Part shown: positions 6,037-12,039 of the stretch, one piece after another
How positions within the stretch are numbered: position 1 is the stretch's first letter
Layout of the letters: each line of letters opens with the position of its first letter
IMG/VR virus record: IMGVR_UViG_3300046330_000071
Coordinates: 1-27,942 of that record
From: a virus
DNA length: 27,942 bases
Strand: one strand, 5' to 3'
Position numbers and translations under genes: made by a program
The notes under the pieces: model-generated
The model's input: the letters and a program-made list of their open reading frames with translations, nothing else
Database searches by the model: none
Told to the model about the DNA's origin: nothing

Positions 6037-7198
6037 CACTTACTGGGGTTGGTGGGATACCATCCAGCGACAGACCGGCTACAAGAGCGTCATTCGCAAG
6101 ATTGACAGTAGCAAGTCTGGCAAGGAGGCCATGCAGTTATTGATTGCTAAGGAACCTGGGTGGTATTTCATCGGCCGTGAGTATTTCAGAACGCAGGTCT
6201 GGGATAAGATTGTGCCAGATATTGCTATGGTTGATGAGTGCCACTTCGCACAGAACCGCAACAGTAAGTCATTCAAGTCGCTTATGAAGTTGAAGTCTGG
6301 CTTTAAGTTGTCAATGTCGGGAACGCCATACGGCAATAAGTTTGAGGGCTTCTGGGCAGTAACGCGATGGCTATGGCCTAGCGTTGTGCCTAAGAGTTTC
6401 TGGTCTTGGGTGTATGACTACTGTCGGACTGGGTATTCACCATTCAGTAAGATGGATATCCTTGGCGAGTTGGAACCTGGTAAGTTTGCCAAGTCCCTTC
6501 CGTGCTATATCCGTCTTGAGCCTAACCATAATCTAGAAGTCGTAGAAGAGACTAGATTCGTAGACCTTGTGCCAGCACAGCGCAAGATTTATGAGAAGTT
6601 CGAGAAAGACTTGGTTGTGTGGCTAAAGGATAACCCGATGATTGCAGAAGTTCCAATTGCAGCTCGCATTCGCCTACGTCAGATTACCCTTGCAGTGCCA
6701 AGTATCAACGAAGCCAACGAGGTTGTCTTCGAGGCAGACGCGGTAAGCACTAAGTATCGTGCGCTTCAGGAAATCATTGAGGATAATCCGAATGAACCTA
6801 TGTTGCTCTTGACTGATAGCCAGAAGTATGCTAACCTTATTGCAACACGACTTGGCGATTCCGCATTCGAGTGGAGCGGCCAAGCTAATCAAGCAAAGCG
6901 TGAAGCTGCCAAGCAGGAGTTCCTAAAGGGCAAACTAAAGTATATCGTTGCAGTTATTCCAGCGATTGCCGAGGGCGTAGACGGATTACAGGATGTATGT
7001 TCTACAATCGTCTGGCTATCACATAGCGACAGTAACCTAATGAATCAGCAGGTTATCGACCGCATTCGCAGACGTGGCCAGAAGAACATTGTAAAGATTT
7101 ATGACATCGTGGCACGTGATACCTATGATGAAGGCCAGTTGTCTTCGCTTGTAGAAACGCAGCTTGCTATGAACGCAAGCCTTAGGGAGGAAAAGTAA
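5849..7198 (+). CDS. SNF2-family DEAD/DEAH-like helicase or translocase
   Basis: ATG 5849 has AAGAAGGAG just upstream. The 449 residues show superfamily 2 motifs in order: Q-motif-like LTLEQRQMKAV (about 9-19), Walker A MGTGKT (36-41), motif Ia ILIVGPLNT (56-64), motif II DECH (129-132), motif III SGTP (157-160) and motif VI IDRIRRRGQ (403-411). The RRRGQ form of motif VI is typical of SNF2/Rad54-type proteins. It is compact, with no accessory domain. It would use ATP to move along double-stranded DNA, perhaps remodelling DNA-protein complexes or recombination intermediates during phage replication. The next gene overlaps its stop by one base. Confidence 0.93.
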   Translation: MSREQLSPLTLEQRQMKAVEKIISEPTKAALNASLMGTGKTLMGVEVAKHLGSQTILIVGPLNTYWGWWDTIQRQTGYKSVIRKIDSSKSGKEAMQLLIAKEPGWYFIGREYFRTQVWDKIVPDIAMVDECHFAQNRNSKSFKSLMKLKSGFKLSMSGTPYGNKFEGFWAVTRWLWPSVVPKSFWSWVYDYCRTGYSPFSKMDILGELEPGKFAKSLPCYIRLEPNHNLEVVEETRFVDLVPAQRKIYEKFEKDLVVWLKDNPMIAEVPIAARIRLRQITLAVPSINEANEVVFEADAVSTKYRALQEIIEDNPNEPMLLLTDSQKYANLIATRLGDSAFEWSGQANQAKREAAKQEFLKGKLKYIVAVIPAIAEGVDGLQDVCSTIVWLSHSDSNLMNQQVIDRIRRRGQKNIVKIYDIVARDTYDEGQLSSLVETQLAMNASLREEK

Positions 7199-7389
7199 TG
7201 TCACTTATTGATGGACCAATCAATCAACCAGAACACGATTGCTGTGAGGCAGATGAATGTATAGAGCCAGACGAAGAGCAAAACATCGAATGCCGATGCG
7301 AGAAGCACTACTGCGACAGCTGTGGTTTACAGTGCAACTGCCGTTGCGACAGCGACTACGACAACTGGAAGGATAGCCAATATGACTAA
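7198..7389 (+). CDS. Cysteine-rich small protein (63 aa)
   Basis: ATG 7198, in a TAATG overlap with the helicase, to TAA 7387-7389. The protein has eleven or so cysteines, with the cluster CRCEKHYCDSCGLQCNCRC at about residues 32-50, and is otherwise acidic. Multiple zinc sites, or a ring-like cross-brace, are inferred from the spacing (CxC, HxxC, CxxC, CxC). Phage proteins of this type are known from actinophages, but no function is established to my knowledge. Confidence 0.7.
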   Translation: MSLIDGPINQPEHDCCEADECIEPDEEQNIECRCEKHYCDSCGLQCNCRCDSDYDNWKDSQYD

Positions 7390-7561
7390 TGAGACACCAA
7401 TCTACAATCAGATGCAGAAGCACTATGCGATGATGAGAGAGACTATTCGGATAGAACAGCGTATTGAACTCGTAAAGCAACTAAAGGCAATCAAGAAGCC
7501 AGTCAAGCAAGTTCAGGATTTGATTAAGGAGTATGAGAATGCCGAGATTAAAAACACCTAA
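7382..7561 (+). CDS. Small basic helical protein (59 aa)
   Basis: The preferred start is ATG 7382; the frame is open upstream but overlaps the Cys-rich gene. The product starts MTNETPIYNQMQKHYAMM and continues as one long charged helix (RIEQRIELVKQLKAIKKP), probably a coiled coil. It overlaps the preceding gene by eight bases and the following gene by about 20. Function unknown. Confidence 0.6.
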   Translation: MTNETPIYNQMQKHYAMMRETIRIEQRIELVKQLKAIKKPVKQVQDLIKEYENAEIKNT

Positions 7562-7904
7562 GCCACCATGCTCTGTAAATGACTGCAAGAACCAGAGCTG
7601 GCGACTTTATGAGTACTGCCGAATGCACCAAGCCAGGGTAATGAGAACTGGCACAGTGGATGGTATCGCTAGACTTCGCGCAATCAACAAAGAAGCGAAG
7701 CAAGAGCGGGCTAAGTTCTGTAAGGAAGAAGGATGCCAAGATAAGGTAGTCCAACGCTTCCGTTGCGAGTGGCACTATGACGACTTGATTGAGCGGATGC
7801 GGATACGCAACCAGCAGAACTATGAACTAATGCAAGAGTACGAAGACATCGACTACGATGACTTCTGGGAATGGGTAAAGAAGGAGTTGAAGTTAGATGC
7901 CTGA
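7539..7904 (+). CDS. Protein with two tandem C-C-C-H zinc-finger motifs (121 aa)
   Basis: ATG 7539 is chosen because AAGGAG at 7526-7531 lies seven bases upstream; an ATG at 7533 is too close to that site. Two copies of a similar motif are visible: CSVNDC followed by YCRMH (about residues 11-30) and CKEEGC followed by RCEWH (about 61-79). Each has the pattern C-x4-C-x9-12-C-x2-H, consistent with an internal duplication of a zinc finger. The C-terminus is a very acidic helix ending in a basic tail. Nucleic-acid binding is likely; the role is unknown. Confidence 0.75.
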   Translation: MPRLKTPKPPCSVNDCKNQSWRLYEYCRMHQARVMRTGTVDGIARLRAINKEAKQERAKFCKEEGCQDKVVQRFRCEWHYDDLIERMRIRNQQNYELMQEYEDIDYDDFWEWVKKELKLDA

Positions 7905-7998
7905 ATTTTTGCAGGGTATTTGCATTGGCTACTTTCTATATCCAACAGTAAACAATATAGTTACTGGCCTTATCGCCCTTATCAAAGGAGAGAAGTAA
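7897..7998 (+). CDS. Very small membrane protein (33 aa)
   Basis: ATG 7897 with AAGGAG at 7880-7885 upstream; TAA at 7996-7998, adjoining the next ATG. The 33 residues are mostly hydrophobic (FLQGICIGYFLYPTVNNIVT, then GLIALIKGEK), consistent with one or two short membrane-spanning segments and a cytoplasmic Lys-Gly-Glu-Lys tail. It may be a small membrane effector, but nothing defines its target. Confidence 0.55.
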   Translation: MPEFLQGICIGYFLYPTVNNIVTGLIALIKGEK

Positions 7999-8229
7999 AT
8001 GAAGCGTTTTATTTTTTATGCACTAGACCAATACACTATCAAGGTTTTATGCCGTAAAGAGTGGGAGGCTGGTGTTCAGCATGGGATTGTTTGCGAGCAG
8101 CAGCGCATTATCAAGTTGCTAGATGCGCATATTGGATTAGGTCATTGCGACTTCTGTAATTACGACATGGAAGGGTGCGAAGTCGCTGGTCTTACCTCTC
8201 TCATAAAGGGAGGAATAAATGGGCGATAA
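7999..8229 (+). CDS. Small Cys/His-containing hypothetical protein (76 aa)
   Basis: ATG 7999 follows AAAGGAGAG with normal spacing; stop at 8227-8229. The N-terminal two thirds form an amphipathic helix (EWEAGVQHGIVCEQQRI), and the C-terminal part has HCDFCNYDMEGCEVAG, a possible small metal site (H-C-x2-C-x6-C). It overlaps the next gene by 11 bases. Similar proteins with a helical tail and CxxC end occur in phages without known function. Confidence 0.65.
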   Translation: MKRFIFYALDQYTIKVLCRKEWEAGVQHGIVCEQQRIIKLLDAHIGLGHCDFCNYDMEGCEVAGLTSLIKGGINGR

Positions 8230-8422
8230 CGTTCCAATTACTGCAGCTGAGTTAATTGAAAAACTAAAGCAAATTCCGCCAGACACTAAGATTATTGTTG
8301 CTGAGTATGATTCAGAGTACATGGGAACGCACTACAATCATGTATATGGCGTTAGCCCTAGCGGCTTTATTGGATATGGTCTTTGTAAAGAGGACTGGTA
8401 CGAGGAGGAAAATTATGAGTAA
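8219..8422 (+). CDS. Small hypothetical protein (67 aa)
   Basis: ATG 8219 has GGGAGG just upstream; TAA 8420-8422. The sequence ITAAELIEKLKQIPPDTKII is typical of a small phage family in which a helix carrying the L-x2-L-x2-P-P-D pattern is followed by beta strands (IVAEYDSEYMG). Members of that family are uncharacterised. Coupled by short overlap to the neighbours. Confidence 0.7.
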   Translation: MGDNVPITAAELIEKLKQIPPDTKIIVAEYDSEYMGTHYNHVYGVSPSGFIGYGLCKEDWYEEENYE

Positions 8423-8483
8423 GATGAACGAACAATGGTTACAAGAAAACTATCCACAGCAACAGGAGGAAGCCGATGAATAA
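8415..8483 (+). CDS. Possible micro-protein (22 aa)
   Basis: ATG 8415 has a strong GAGGAGG at 8402-8408 but encodes only 22 residues before TAA 8481-8483, mostly Gln and Glu. It overlaps the genes on either side. The good ribosome binding site is the only support. It could instead be a translational coupling device linking 8219 and 8476. Confidence 0.3.
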   Translation: MSKMNEQWLQENYPQQQEEADE

Positions 8484-8757
8484 AGCGGAGATGGTAACAG
8501 AGTATCTAGAGTGGCGAAACAATAAGGCCAATCAGTTTCGATACTCAGGTGAAGATGAGTTCTCACCGGAAGCATGGATTCAGGAAACCTTAATGTCCGA
8601 TGCTCTTGTTAGAATCAATCTGATTAAGGATGTTCTGGAGAGAACAGACCCGGACCCGATTGAGTTTGCAGGTATCATTCACGCCCTGGTTTACGACGAC
8701 CTAAGCAAGCCAATCGTAATTGATGACTCTTACCAGGATGAAGAAGAATTGGAATAA
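8476..8757 (+). CDS. Acidic helical hypothetical protein (93 aa)
   Basis: ATG 8476 with AGGAGG at 8464-8469; TAA 8755-8757, adjoining the WhiB gene. The 93 residues are helical and acidic and end in a run of Asp and Glu. No domain recognised. Its position immediately upstream of the WhiB-like regulator with no gap suggests co-expression. Confidence 0.65.
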   Translation: MNKAEMVTEYLEWRNNKANQFRYSGEDEFSPEAWIQETLMSDALVRINLIKDVLERTDPDPIEFAGIIHALVYDDLSKPIVIDDSYQDEEELE

Positions 8758-9276
8758 ATGAGCGAATACCAGTGGGAGCAAGCGGATAAGAATAATCCGT
8801 GGGGTAAGAAGAGAGCCAGGGGAAGTCACTGCTCTAAGGGGCATGAGTTCACCGAGGAGAATACTTTTATTCGCCCACTTGATAACGCCCGCGTGTGTCG
8901 ACAGTGCCGTAAAGAATATGCCAAGATGAAGTATCAGGAAAAGAAGATACAGAACAACGGCGTGGCACGAACTAAGAAAGAAAAGATTCAGGTATTTGAA
9001 CTATCTGAATCAGTTCCACTACTTGACAAAGCAATCCCATTCTGGGATAATCTACAACAGGGGTTACGAGAAACAGACGTAGCCTGCACTGATGACCCAA
9101 GAGCTTGGGTTGATTACTCAACTAAGATGTCGTGGCAAGAAGCCGAAGAGATGTGCCATATGTGCCCACTCATAAAGGCCTGTTATGACTTCGCGGTTGC
9201 GCAAGAAGTAAACGCTGGTATCTGGGGCGGTATTCACTTTGATGAGGAAGAGGGTGGCTTGTTTGACATTGACTGA
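8758..9276 (+). CDS. WhiB-family regulator with an N-terminal zinc finger
   Basis: 172 residues. The C-terminal half is a WhiB domain: the four cluster cysteines are C110, C133, C136 and C142 (CHMCPLIKAC at 133-142), followed by the GIWGG turn at 154-158. WhiB proteins bind a 4Fe-4S cluster and usually act with the primary sigma factor; phage versions can silence or redirect host genes. The N-terminal half has a separate metal site, C25-x3-H29-x17-C47-x2-C50, followed by a basic helix (KEYAKMKYQEKK). That module is very like the C-terminal finger of the HNH enzyme at 3483. WhiB proteins normally lack such an N-terminal finger, so this is an unusual fusion. The basic tail usually found after GIWGG is replaced by an acidic one. 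The family points to an actinobacterial host. Confidence 0.9.
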   Translation: MSEYQWEQADKNNPWGKKRARGSHCSKGHEFTEENTFIRPLDNARVCRQCRKEYAKMKYQEKKIQNNGVARTKKEKIQVFELSESVPLLDKAIPFWDNLQQGLRETDVACTDDPRAWVDYSTKMSWQEAEEMCHMCPLIKACYDFAVAQEVNAGIWGGIHFDEEEGGLFDID

Positions 9277-9964
9277 TGCACAGGTAAAAGAGATGACTGT
9301 TGGTTTATTCCTTCAGGAATCAGAACGAGACAAGCAGCACAAGGTTGGAGCATCACAGATATCTGACCCTTGTACTAGGCATCTGGCTCACGCGCTTGTG
9401 CGTACAGAACAAGAAGTACAAAAGTACTGGATGGGAGGCAAGATTGGTACAGCTATTCACGGATTTATTGAGCGTGCTATTGCCGATAGCGATAATGTTC
9501 TTTTCGACGGCGCTCTTGTCGAACAAAAAATCGGACTTGGTATTCTTGACGGGTATGGTTCTATATCTAGCAAGCCTGACTTGGTTCTGGTACGTAGCAA
9601 CCACCTAATCGACTGGAAGACCACATCACGCACCAAGATTAAAAAGCTGCAGAACTTTGTGGCGGGATTAAAGCATGACTCAGCATCAGAGTATACGCTT
9701 CGCAAGTATGTTGGCCAAGCGCAATTGTATGCTTGGGGATTAAACCAAGGAGGCATCAAGATTGATAAAGTTACTTTGGTATTTATTAATCGTGATGGTA
9801 CTTATGACAATGACATCTGGACTTTCAGTGTGGACTACGATTCACAGTTTGCACTAGAGTTGTGGGCGAGGCTAGAAGCGCTTTGGTCTGAGCTGCAAGA
9901 CGGGGCTCACCCAGAATCGTATGCGCCACACCCTGATTGCTACAAATGCTCTACGGGTATTTAA
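9263..9964 (+). CDS. Cas4/RecB-like PD-(D/E)XK exonuclease
   Basis: The TTG at 9263 is chosen because GAGGAAGAGGG lies just upstream and the product begins close to the conserved part; ATG 9242 or ATG 9293 are alternatives. The protein is about 233 residues. Nuclease motifs: GTAIHGFIE (62-70), KPDLVL (104-109), DWKT (117-120) and the RecB-type motif GQAQLYAWGL (151-160). Cysteines C37, C226 and C229 are in the places where Cas4-type enzymes hold an iron-sulphur cluster, but the usual fourth cysteine is absent because the protein ends six residues after C226. It would resect DNA ends to give single strands for recombination. It precedes the Sak4-like ATPase and the ssDNA-binding protein. Confidence 0.88.
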   Translation: MTLTDAQVKEMTVGLFLQESERDKQHKVGASQISDPCTRHLAHALVRTEQEVQKYWMGGKIGTAIHGFIERAIADSDNVLFDGALVEQKIGLGILDGYGSISSKPDLVLVRSNHLIDWKTTSRTKIKKLQNFVAGLKHDSASEYTLRKYVGQAQLYAWGLNQGGIKIDKVTLVFINRDGTYDNDIWTFSVDYDSQFALELWARLEALWSELQDGAHPESYAPHPDCYKCSTGI

Positions 9965-10008
9965 CGACACGCTGATAGAAGTCTCTACTAGGTTTCTAGA
10001 ATCATATG

Positions 10009-10017
10009 TGTTATACT
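10009..10017 (+). promoter_or_regulatory. Extended -10 promoter before the recombination module
   Basis: TG at 10009-10010 then TATACT at 10012-10017 form an extended -10 (TGN-TATACT) in the 81-base gap after the nuclease gene. No clear -35 is present. Transcription would begin near 10024 and give a short leader before the AAGGAGG and ATG at 10046. Confidence 0.5.
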
Positions 10018-10045
10018 GTACAAACAAGAAACAAGGAGGAAACAA

Positions 10046-10780
10046 ATGAGTGAAGCAACAAAGGCACCACAGCCAGCATTTCTAAAGATGATTCACAAGG
10101 CTGAGACACTGAACCGACCTAAGTCAATGTTGTTCTACGGAGACGCAGGACGCGGAAAGACTTGGCTTGCAGCTTCGATTTCAGAAGTAGCAGAGTTCGG
10201 CCCGGTTCTGCTAATCGATGCAGAGGGTGGCTCATCAGCAATCGCCCGTGACTTCAAGACCGTAGATGTTATTCAGGTTGAGAAGCACGAGCAGTTCCAA
10301 GCGGTCTACGACTGGCTAATGGAAGGCGACCACAAGTACCAGACAATTATCATCGACACCATCGGCGTTGTGATGGACCGAGCTGAGAAGTTCTTCGGCG
10401 AAAAGCCAGAGAACAAGGGCAACAAGTTCGGTAAGTGGGGCGACCTAAAGAACTGGGCGAATGAAATCTTCCGCACGTTCCACACCGCCCCATTTGTGAG
10501 CATACTTATTGCTCACGCCTTCGATGACAAGGACGAGAACAGCGGTGCTATCAAGACCACTGCGATGCTTCCTGGTTCGTTCAAGGCAACCCTTCCATCC
10601 ATCCCAGACATCGTTGGTTACATGACCATCGAGGCGCAGGAAGATGGCCCACCACAGCGAGTCCTAGTAGTTGGACAGTCGGACCGATTGGTTACCAAGA
10701 ACCGCTTTGGTTTGCCGGCTAAAATCTACGACCCATCCATGAAGTCAATCATGGAACTTATCAATAAAGGAGGAAAGTAA
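10046..10780 (+). CDS. Sak4-like RecA-fold ATPase
   Basis: ATG 10046 with AAGGAGGAAACAA upstream; 244 residues. Walker A is GDAGRGKT (32-39) and Walker B is IIID (101-104), with LLIDAEGG near 55-62. The overall layout matches the AAA_24/Sak4 group of phage single-strand annealing or RecA-like recombinases. These act with a phage ssDNA-binding protein, here probably the product of 10991, and an exonuclease, here the Cas4-like enzyme just upstream. It is the first gene after a probable promoter and overlaps the next start by one base. Confidence 0.9.
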   Translation: MSEATKAPQPAFLKMIHKAETLNRPKSMLFYGDAGRGKTWLAASISEVAEFGPVLLIDAEGGSSAIARDFKTVDVIQVEKHEQFQAVYDWLMEGDHKYQTIIIDTIGVVMDRAEKFFGEKPENKGNKFGKWGDLKNWANEIFRTFHTAPFVSILIAHAFDDKDENSGAIKTTAMLPGSFKATLPSIPDIVGYMTIEAQEDGPPQRVLVVGQSDRLVTKNRFGLPAKIYDPSMKSIMELINKGGK

Positions 10781-10989
10781 TGGCTAAGAAAACAAAGGTA
10801 GAACCTAAGGTTCACCGCACACCGGAAGAGATTGCACCAGCACTATTGCAGGCGCACATCGAAATCGAATTGGCAAGCAAGGTAACTGGCGCAGCTCTAG
10901 ATGCCCAGCGTCACGCAGAACGTGCACTTGCTCAGATTCATGCAGAAATCAAAGAAGCCCTAGAGGCAGCACAACAGGAGGTAAAGTAA
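10780..10989 (+). CDS. Small Ala-rich coiled-coil protein (69 aa)
   Basis: ATG 10780 with AAAGGAGG upstream; TAA 10987-10989. After a basic N-terminus (MAKKTKVEPKVHR) the rest is one long Ala- and Glu-rich helix with a heptad-like pattern, so a coiled coil is likely. It lies between the Sak4-like ATPase and the ssDNA-binding protein, so an accessory role in recombination is inferred from place only. Confidence 0.7.
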   Translation: MAKKTKVEPKVHRTPEEIAPALLQAHIEIELASKVTGAALDAQRHAERALAQIHAEIKEALEAAQQEVK

Positions 10990-10990
10990 T

Positions 10991-11461
10991 ATGTCAGCAA
11001 TTAAACTAAACATCACTCAGGATGCACTCGACTCAACCACAGGCGGAGATTACACGCCAGTGCCAGAGGGCTCATACAACGCAACAATCTTTGACGTAAA
11101 GTCGGATGAAGTAAAGTCAGGCGACAACGCCGGCAAGCCACGCTTCAACATTCAGTTCCGACTATCGGGCCCAGGCGTTGACAACCGCCGCGTCTTTAGT
11201 TACGTTCCACTATACGTAGCCAAGGACTTCTGGAAGACCAAGGCCTTCTTCTCGGCGCTTGGTATTGACATGGAGGTTGGCTCATTCACCGTGCCAACCC
11301 CAGACGAGCTTGCCGGTAAGGCCATTGGCGTTCGCGTCAAGATTGGCACCGACATGGAAGGTAAGCCTCGCAACGAGGTAGGTGGCTTTGATAAGCCAAC
11401 TTCAGACGCAGCTTCATTGCTTGCAGCTTCAGGCGCAAAGCCAGTTGGCGATGTCTGGTAA
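10991..11461 (+). CDS. DUF669-type single-strand DNA-binding protein
   Basis: ATG 10991 with AGGAGGT close upstream; 156 residues. The pattern YTPVPEGSYNATIFDV (about 21-36), then KPRFNIQFRLSG and a central aromatic-rich stretch followed by GKAIGVRVKIGTD, resembles phage DUF669/DUF2815-type proteins that have an OB-like fold and coat ssDNA. The C-terminus ends in GDVW; SSB proteins often end with acidic or aromatic residues that bind partners. It completes the exonuclease, Sak4-like ATPase and SSB set. The RNA island follows its stop. Confidence 0.82.
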   Translation: MSAIKLNITQDALDSTTGGDYTPVPEGSYNATIFDVKSDEVKSGDNAGKPRFNIQFRLSGPGVDNRRVFSYVPLYVAKDFWKTKAFFSALGIDMEVGSFTVPTPDELAGKAIGVRVKIGTDMEGKPRNEVGGFDKPTSDAASLLAASGAKPVGDVW

Positions 11462-11479
11462 TACCTAAATGGGCAGTCC

Positions 11480-11504
11480 TGAGACATGACTTAAAACTGT
11501 CTCA
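11480..11504 (+). other. Short hairpin at the start of the RNA island
   Basis: TGAGAC (11480-11485) and GTCTCA (11499-11504) can form a 6-bp stem with a 13-base loop. It lies 19 bases after the SSB-like gene. No U-tract follows, so it is not a standard terminator. It may protect the mRNA 3' end or serve as a processing site for the downstream tRNAs. Confidence 0.4.
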
Positions 11505-11507
11505 CAA

Positions 11508-11584
11508 GCCCCCGCTGGCGCTATACGCTTTCTATCTCTCCCTCCTTTGTGCGTATAACTCTGGTTCGATTCCAGGTCGGGGCA
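11508..11584 (+). ncRNA. tRNA-like element with no normal D-arm and a 22-base anticodon loop
   Basis: The 3' half is convincing tRNA: a T-arm at 11560-11576 with the canonical loop TTCGATT, then TCGGGGC and an A as discriminator. The 5' end GCCCCCG pairs with TCGGGGC in five or six of seven positions. In place of D- and anticodon arms there is a 7-bp stem, TATACGC (11522-11528) with GCGTATA (11551-11557), closing a 22-base pyrimidine-rich loop. A tRNA-Arg(TCT)-like reading of the loop is possible only if 15 bases are ignored. It may be a decayed tRNA, one with an insertion, or a tRNA mimic. Strand is given by the T-arm. Confidence 0.4.
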
Positions 11585-11586
11585 CG

Positions 11587-11657
11587 GATAGATGATGCGC
11601 AAGAGTATGGGATACTCAGAGCACTGGGCAAATAGCCTCCCAACGCCTCTCTCTATC
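11587..11657 (+). other. tRNA-sized stem-closed segment of unknown nature
   Basis: GATAGA (11587-11592) pairs with TCTATC (11652-11657), closing 71 bases. Inside is a perfect 6-bp hairpin, GAGTAT-GGG-ATACTC (11603-11617), and a second small hairpin near 11625-11642. There is no recognisable T-loop, so it is not called a tRNA. Size and position match the tRNAs around it. Confidence 0.3.
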
Positions 11658-11661
11658 AAGT

Positions 11662-11726
11662 AACAAGAATTGAAGGCTGCTGGAGCAATGCGCACTGGCT
11701 ACTTGCAAGGACTGGATAAACTTGTT
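11662..11726 (+). other. Second tRNA-sized stem-closed segment
   Basis: AACAAG (11662-11667) pairs with CTTGTT (11721-11726), closing 65 bases just upstream of tRNA-Asn. The internal structure is unclear and no T-loop consensus is present. It may be spacer RNA, a processing structure or a decayed tRNA. Confidence 0.25.
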
Positions 11727-11731
11727 GCGAT

Positions 11732-11803
11732 TGCCCCCTAGCTCAATGGCAGAGCAGGAAGCTGTTAACTTCAAGGTTGCTGGTTCGAGTCCAGCGGGGG
11801 CAG
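11732..11803 (+). tRNA. tRNA-Asn (anticodon GTT)
   Basis: A full cloverleaf can be drawn: acceptor TGCCCCC with GGGGGCA (7 bp), D stem GCTC/GAGC, anticodon loop CTGTTAA (11762-11768) with anticodon GTT, T-arm GCTGG-TTCGAGT-CCAGC, discriminator G. The anticodon stem has four pairs plus one G-A mismatch. CCA is not encoded. A 5' U and discriminator G agree with bacterial tRNA-Asn. It would help decode Asn codons during infection. Confidence 0.93.
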
Positions 11804-11807
11804 CAAA

Positions 11808-11890
11808 CAGTAACAACGGTCAGTTAGCCTAGCGTAAACTAACCCCCGCCTGTACTTTCATGTCTGGTGCTAGGATGTTAGTTGTTACTG
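11808..11890 (+). repeat. Perfect 10-bp inverted repeat enclosing an 83-base structured segment
   Basis: CAGTAACAAC (11808-11817) and GTTGTTACTG (11881-11890) are exact reverse complements. A nested 6-bp stem, CCTAGC (11828-11833) with GCTAGG (11869-11874), gives a long hairpin-like RNA; GTTAG (11823) with CTAAC (11839) is an alternative inner hairpin. It lies between tRNA-Asn and tRNA-Thr and has no T-loop. A structured RNA or processing element is inferred. Confidence 0.5.
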
Positions 11891-11912
11891 GGTAGGTTCT
11901 GCAGGACCTGCC
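11891..11912 (+). other. Tight hairpin between structured segment and tRNA-Thr
   Basis: Bases 11891-11912 form a near-perfect palindrome (GGTAGGTTCT with GGACCTGCC) with up to nine pairs, including two or three G-T wobbles, and a minimal loop. It follows the 10-bp inverted repeat directly and ends five bases before tRNA-Thr. No poly-T follows, so it is not a simple terminator; a 5'-leader or processing structure is possible. Confidence 0.4.
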
Positions 11913-11917
11913 AATTT

Positions 11918-11993
11918 GCCTCAATAGCTCAGTTGGTAGAGCGCCATACTTGTAATATGGATGTCGCGGGTTCAATTCCTGCTTGGGGCTCCA
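11918..11993 (+). tRNA. tRNA-Thr (anticodon TGT), CCA encoded
   Basis: Acceptor GCCTCAA pairs with TTGGGGC (one T-G wobble). The D-arm AGCTCAGTTGGTAGAGC is canonical; the anticodon stem CCATA/TATGG closes the loop CTTGTAA (11949-11955) with anticodon TGT. T-arm GCGGG-TTCAATT-CCTGC; discriminator T, then an encoded CCA (11991-11993). It is the only tRNA of the three with an encoded CCA. Confidence 0.95.
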
Positions 11994-12039
11994 ACAGGCA
12001 GAGAAACTGTCTCGGAGGCATCTGAGATAAGTCAAACCT

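Noticed and set aside
8450-8458. CTATCCACA, a one-mismatch DnaA box
   Set aside because: It lies inside a coding region, is alone and has a mismatch in the first position; a match of this quality is expected by chance.
11891-11912. Terminator in the tRNA island
   Set aside because: The palindrome is strong but no T-run follows on either side, and the tRNAs on both sides appear to belong to one transcript.
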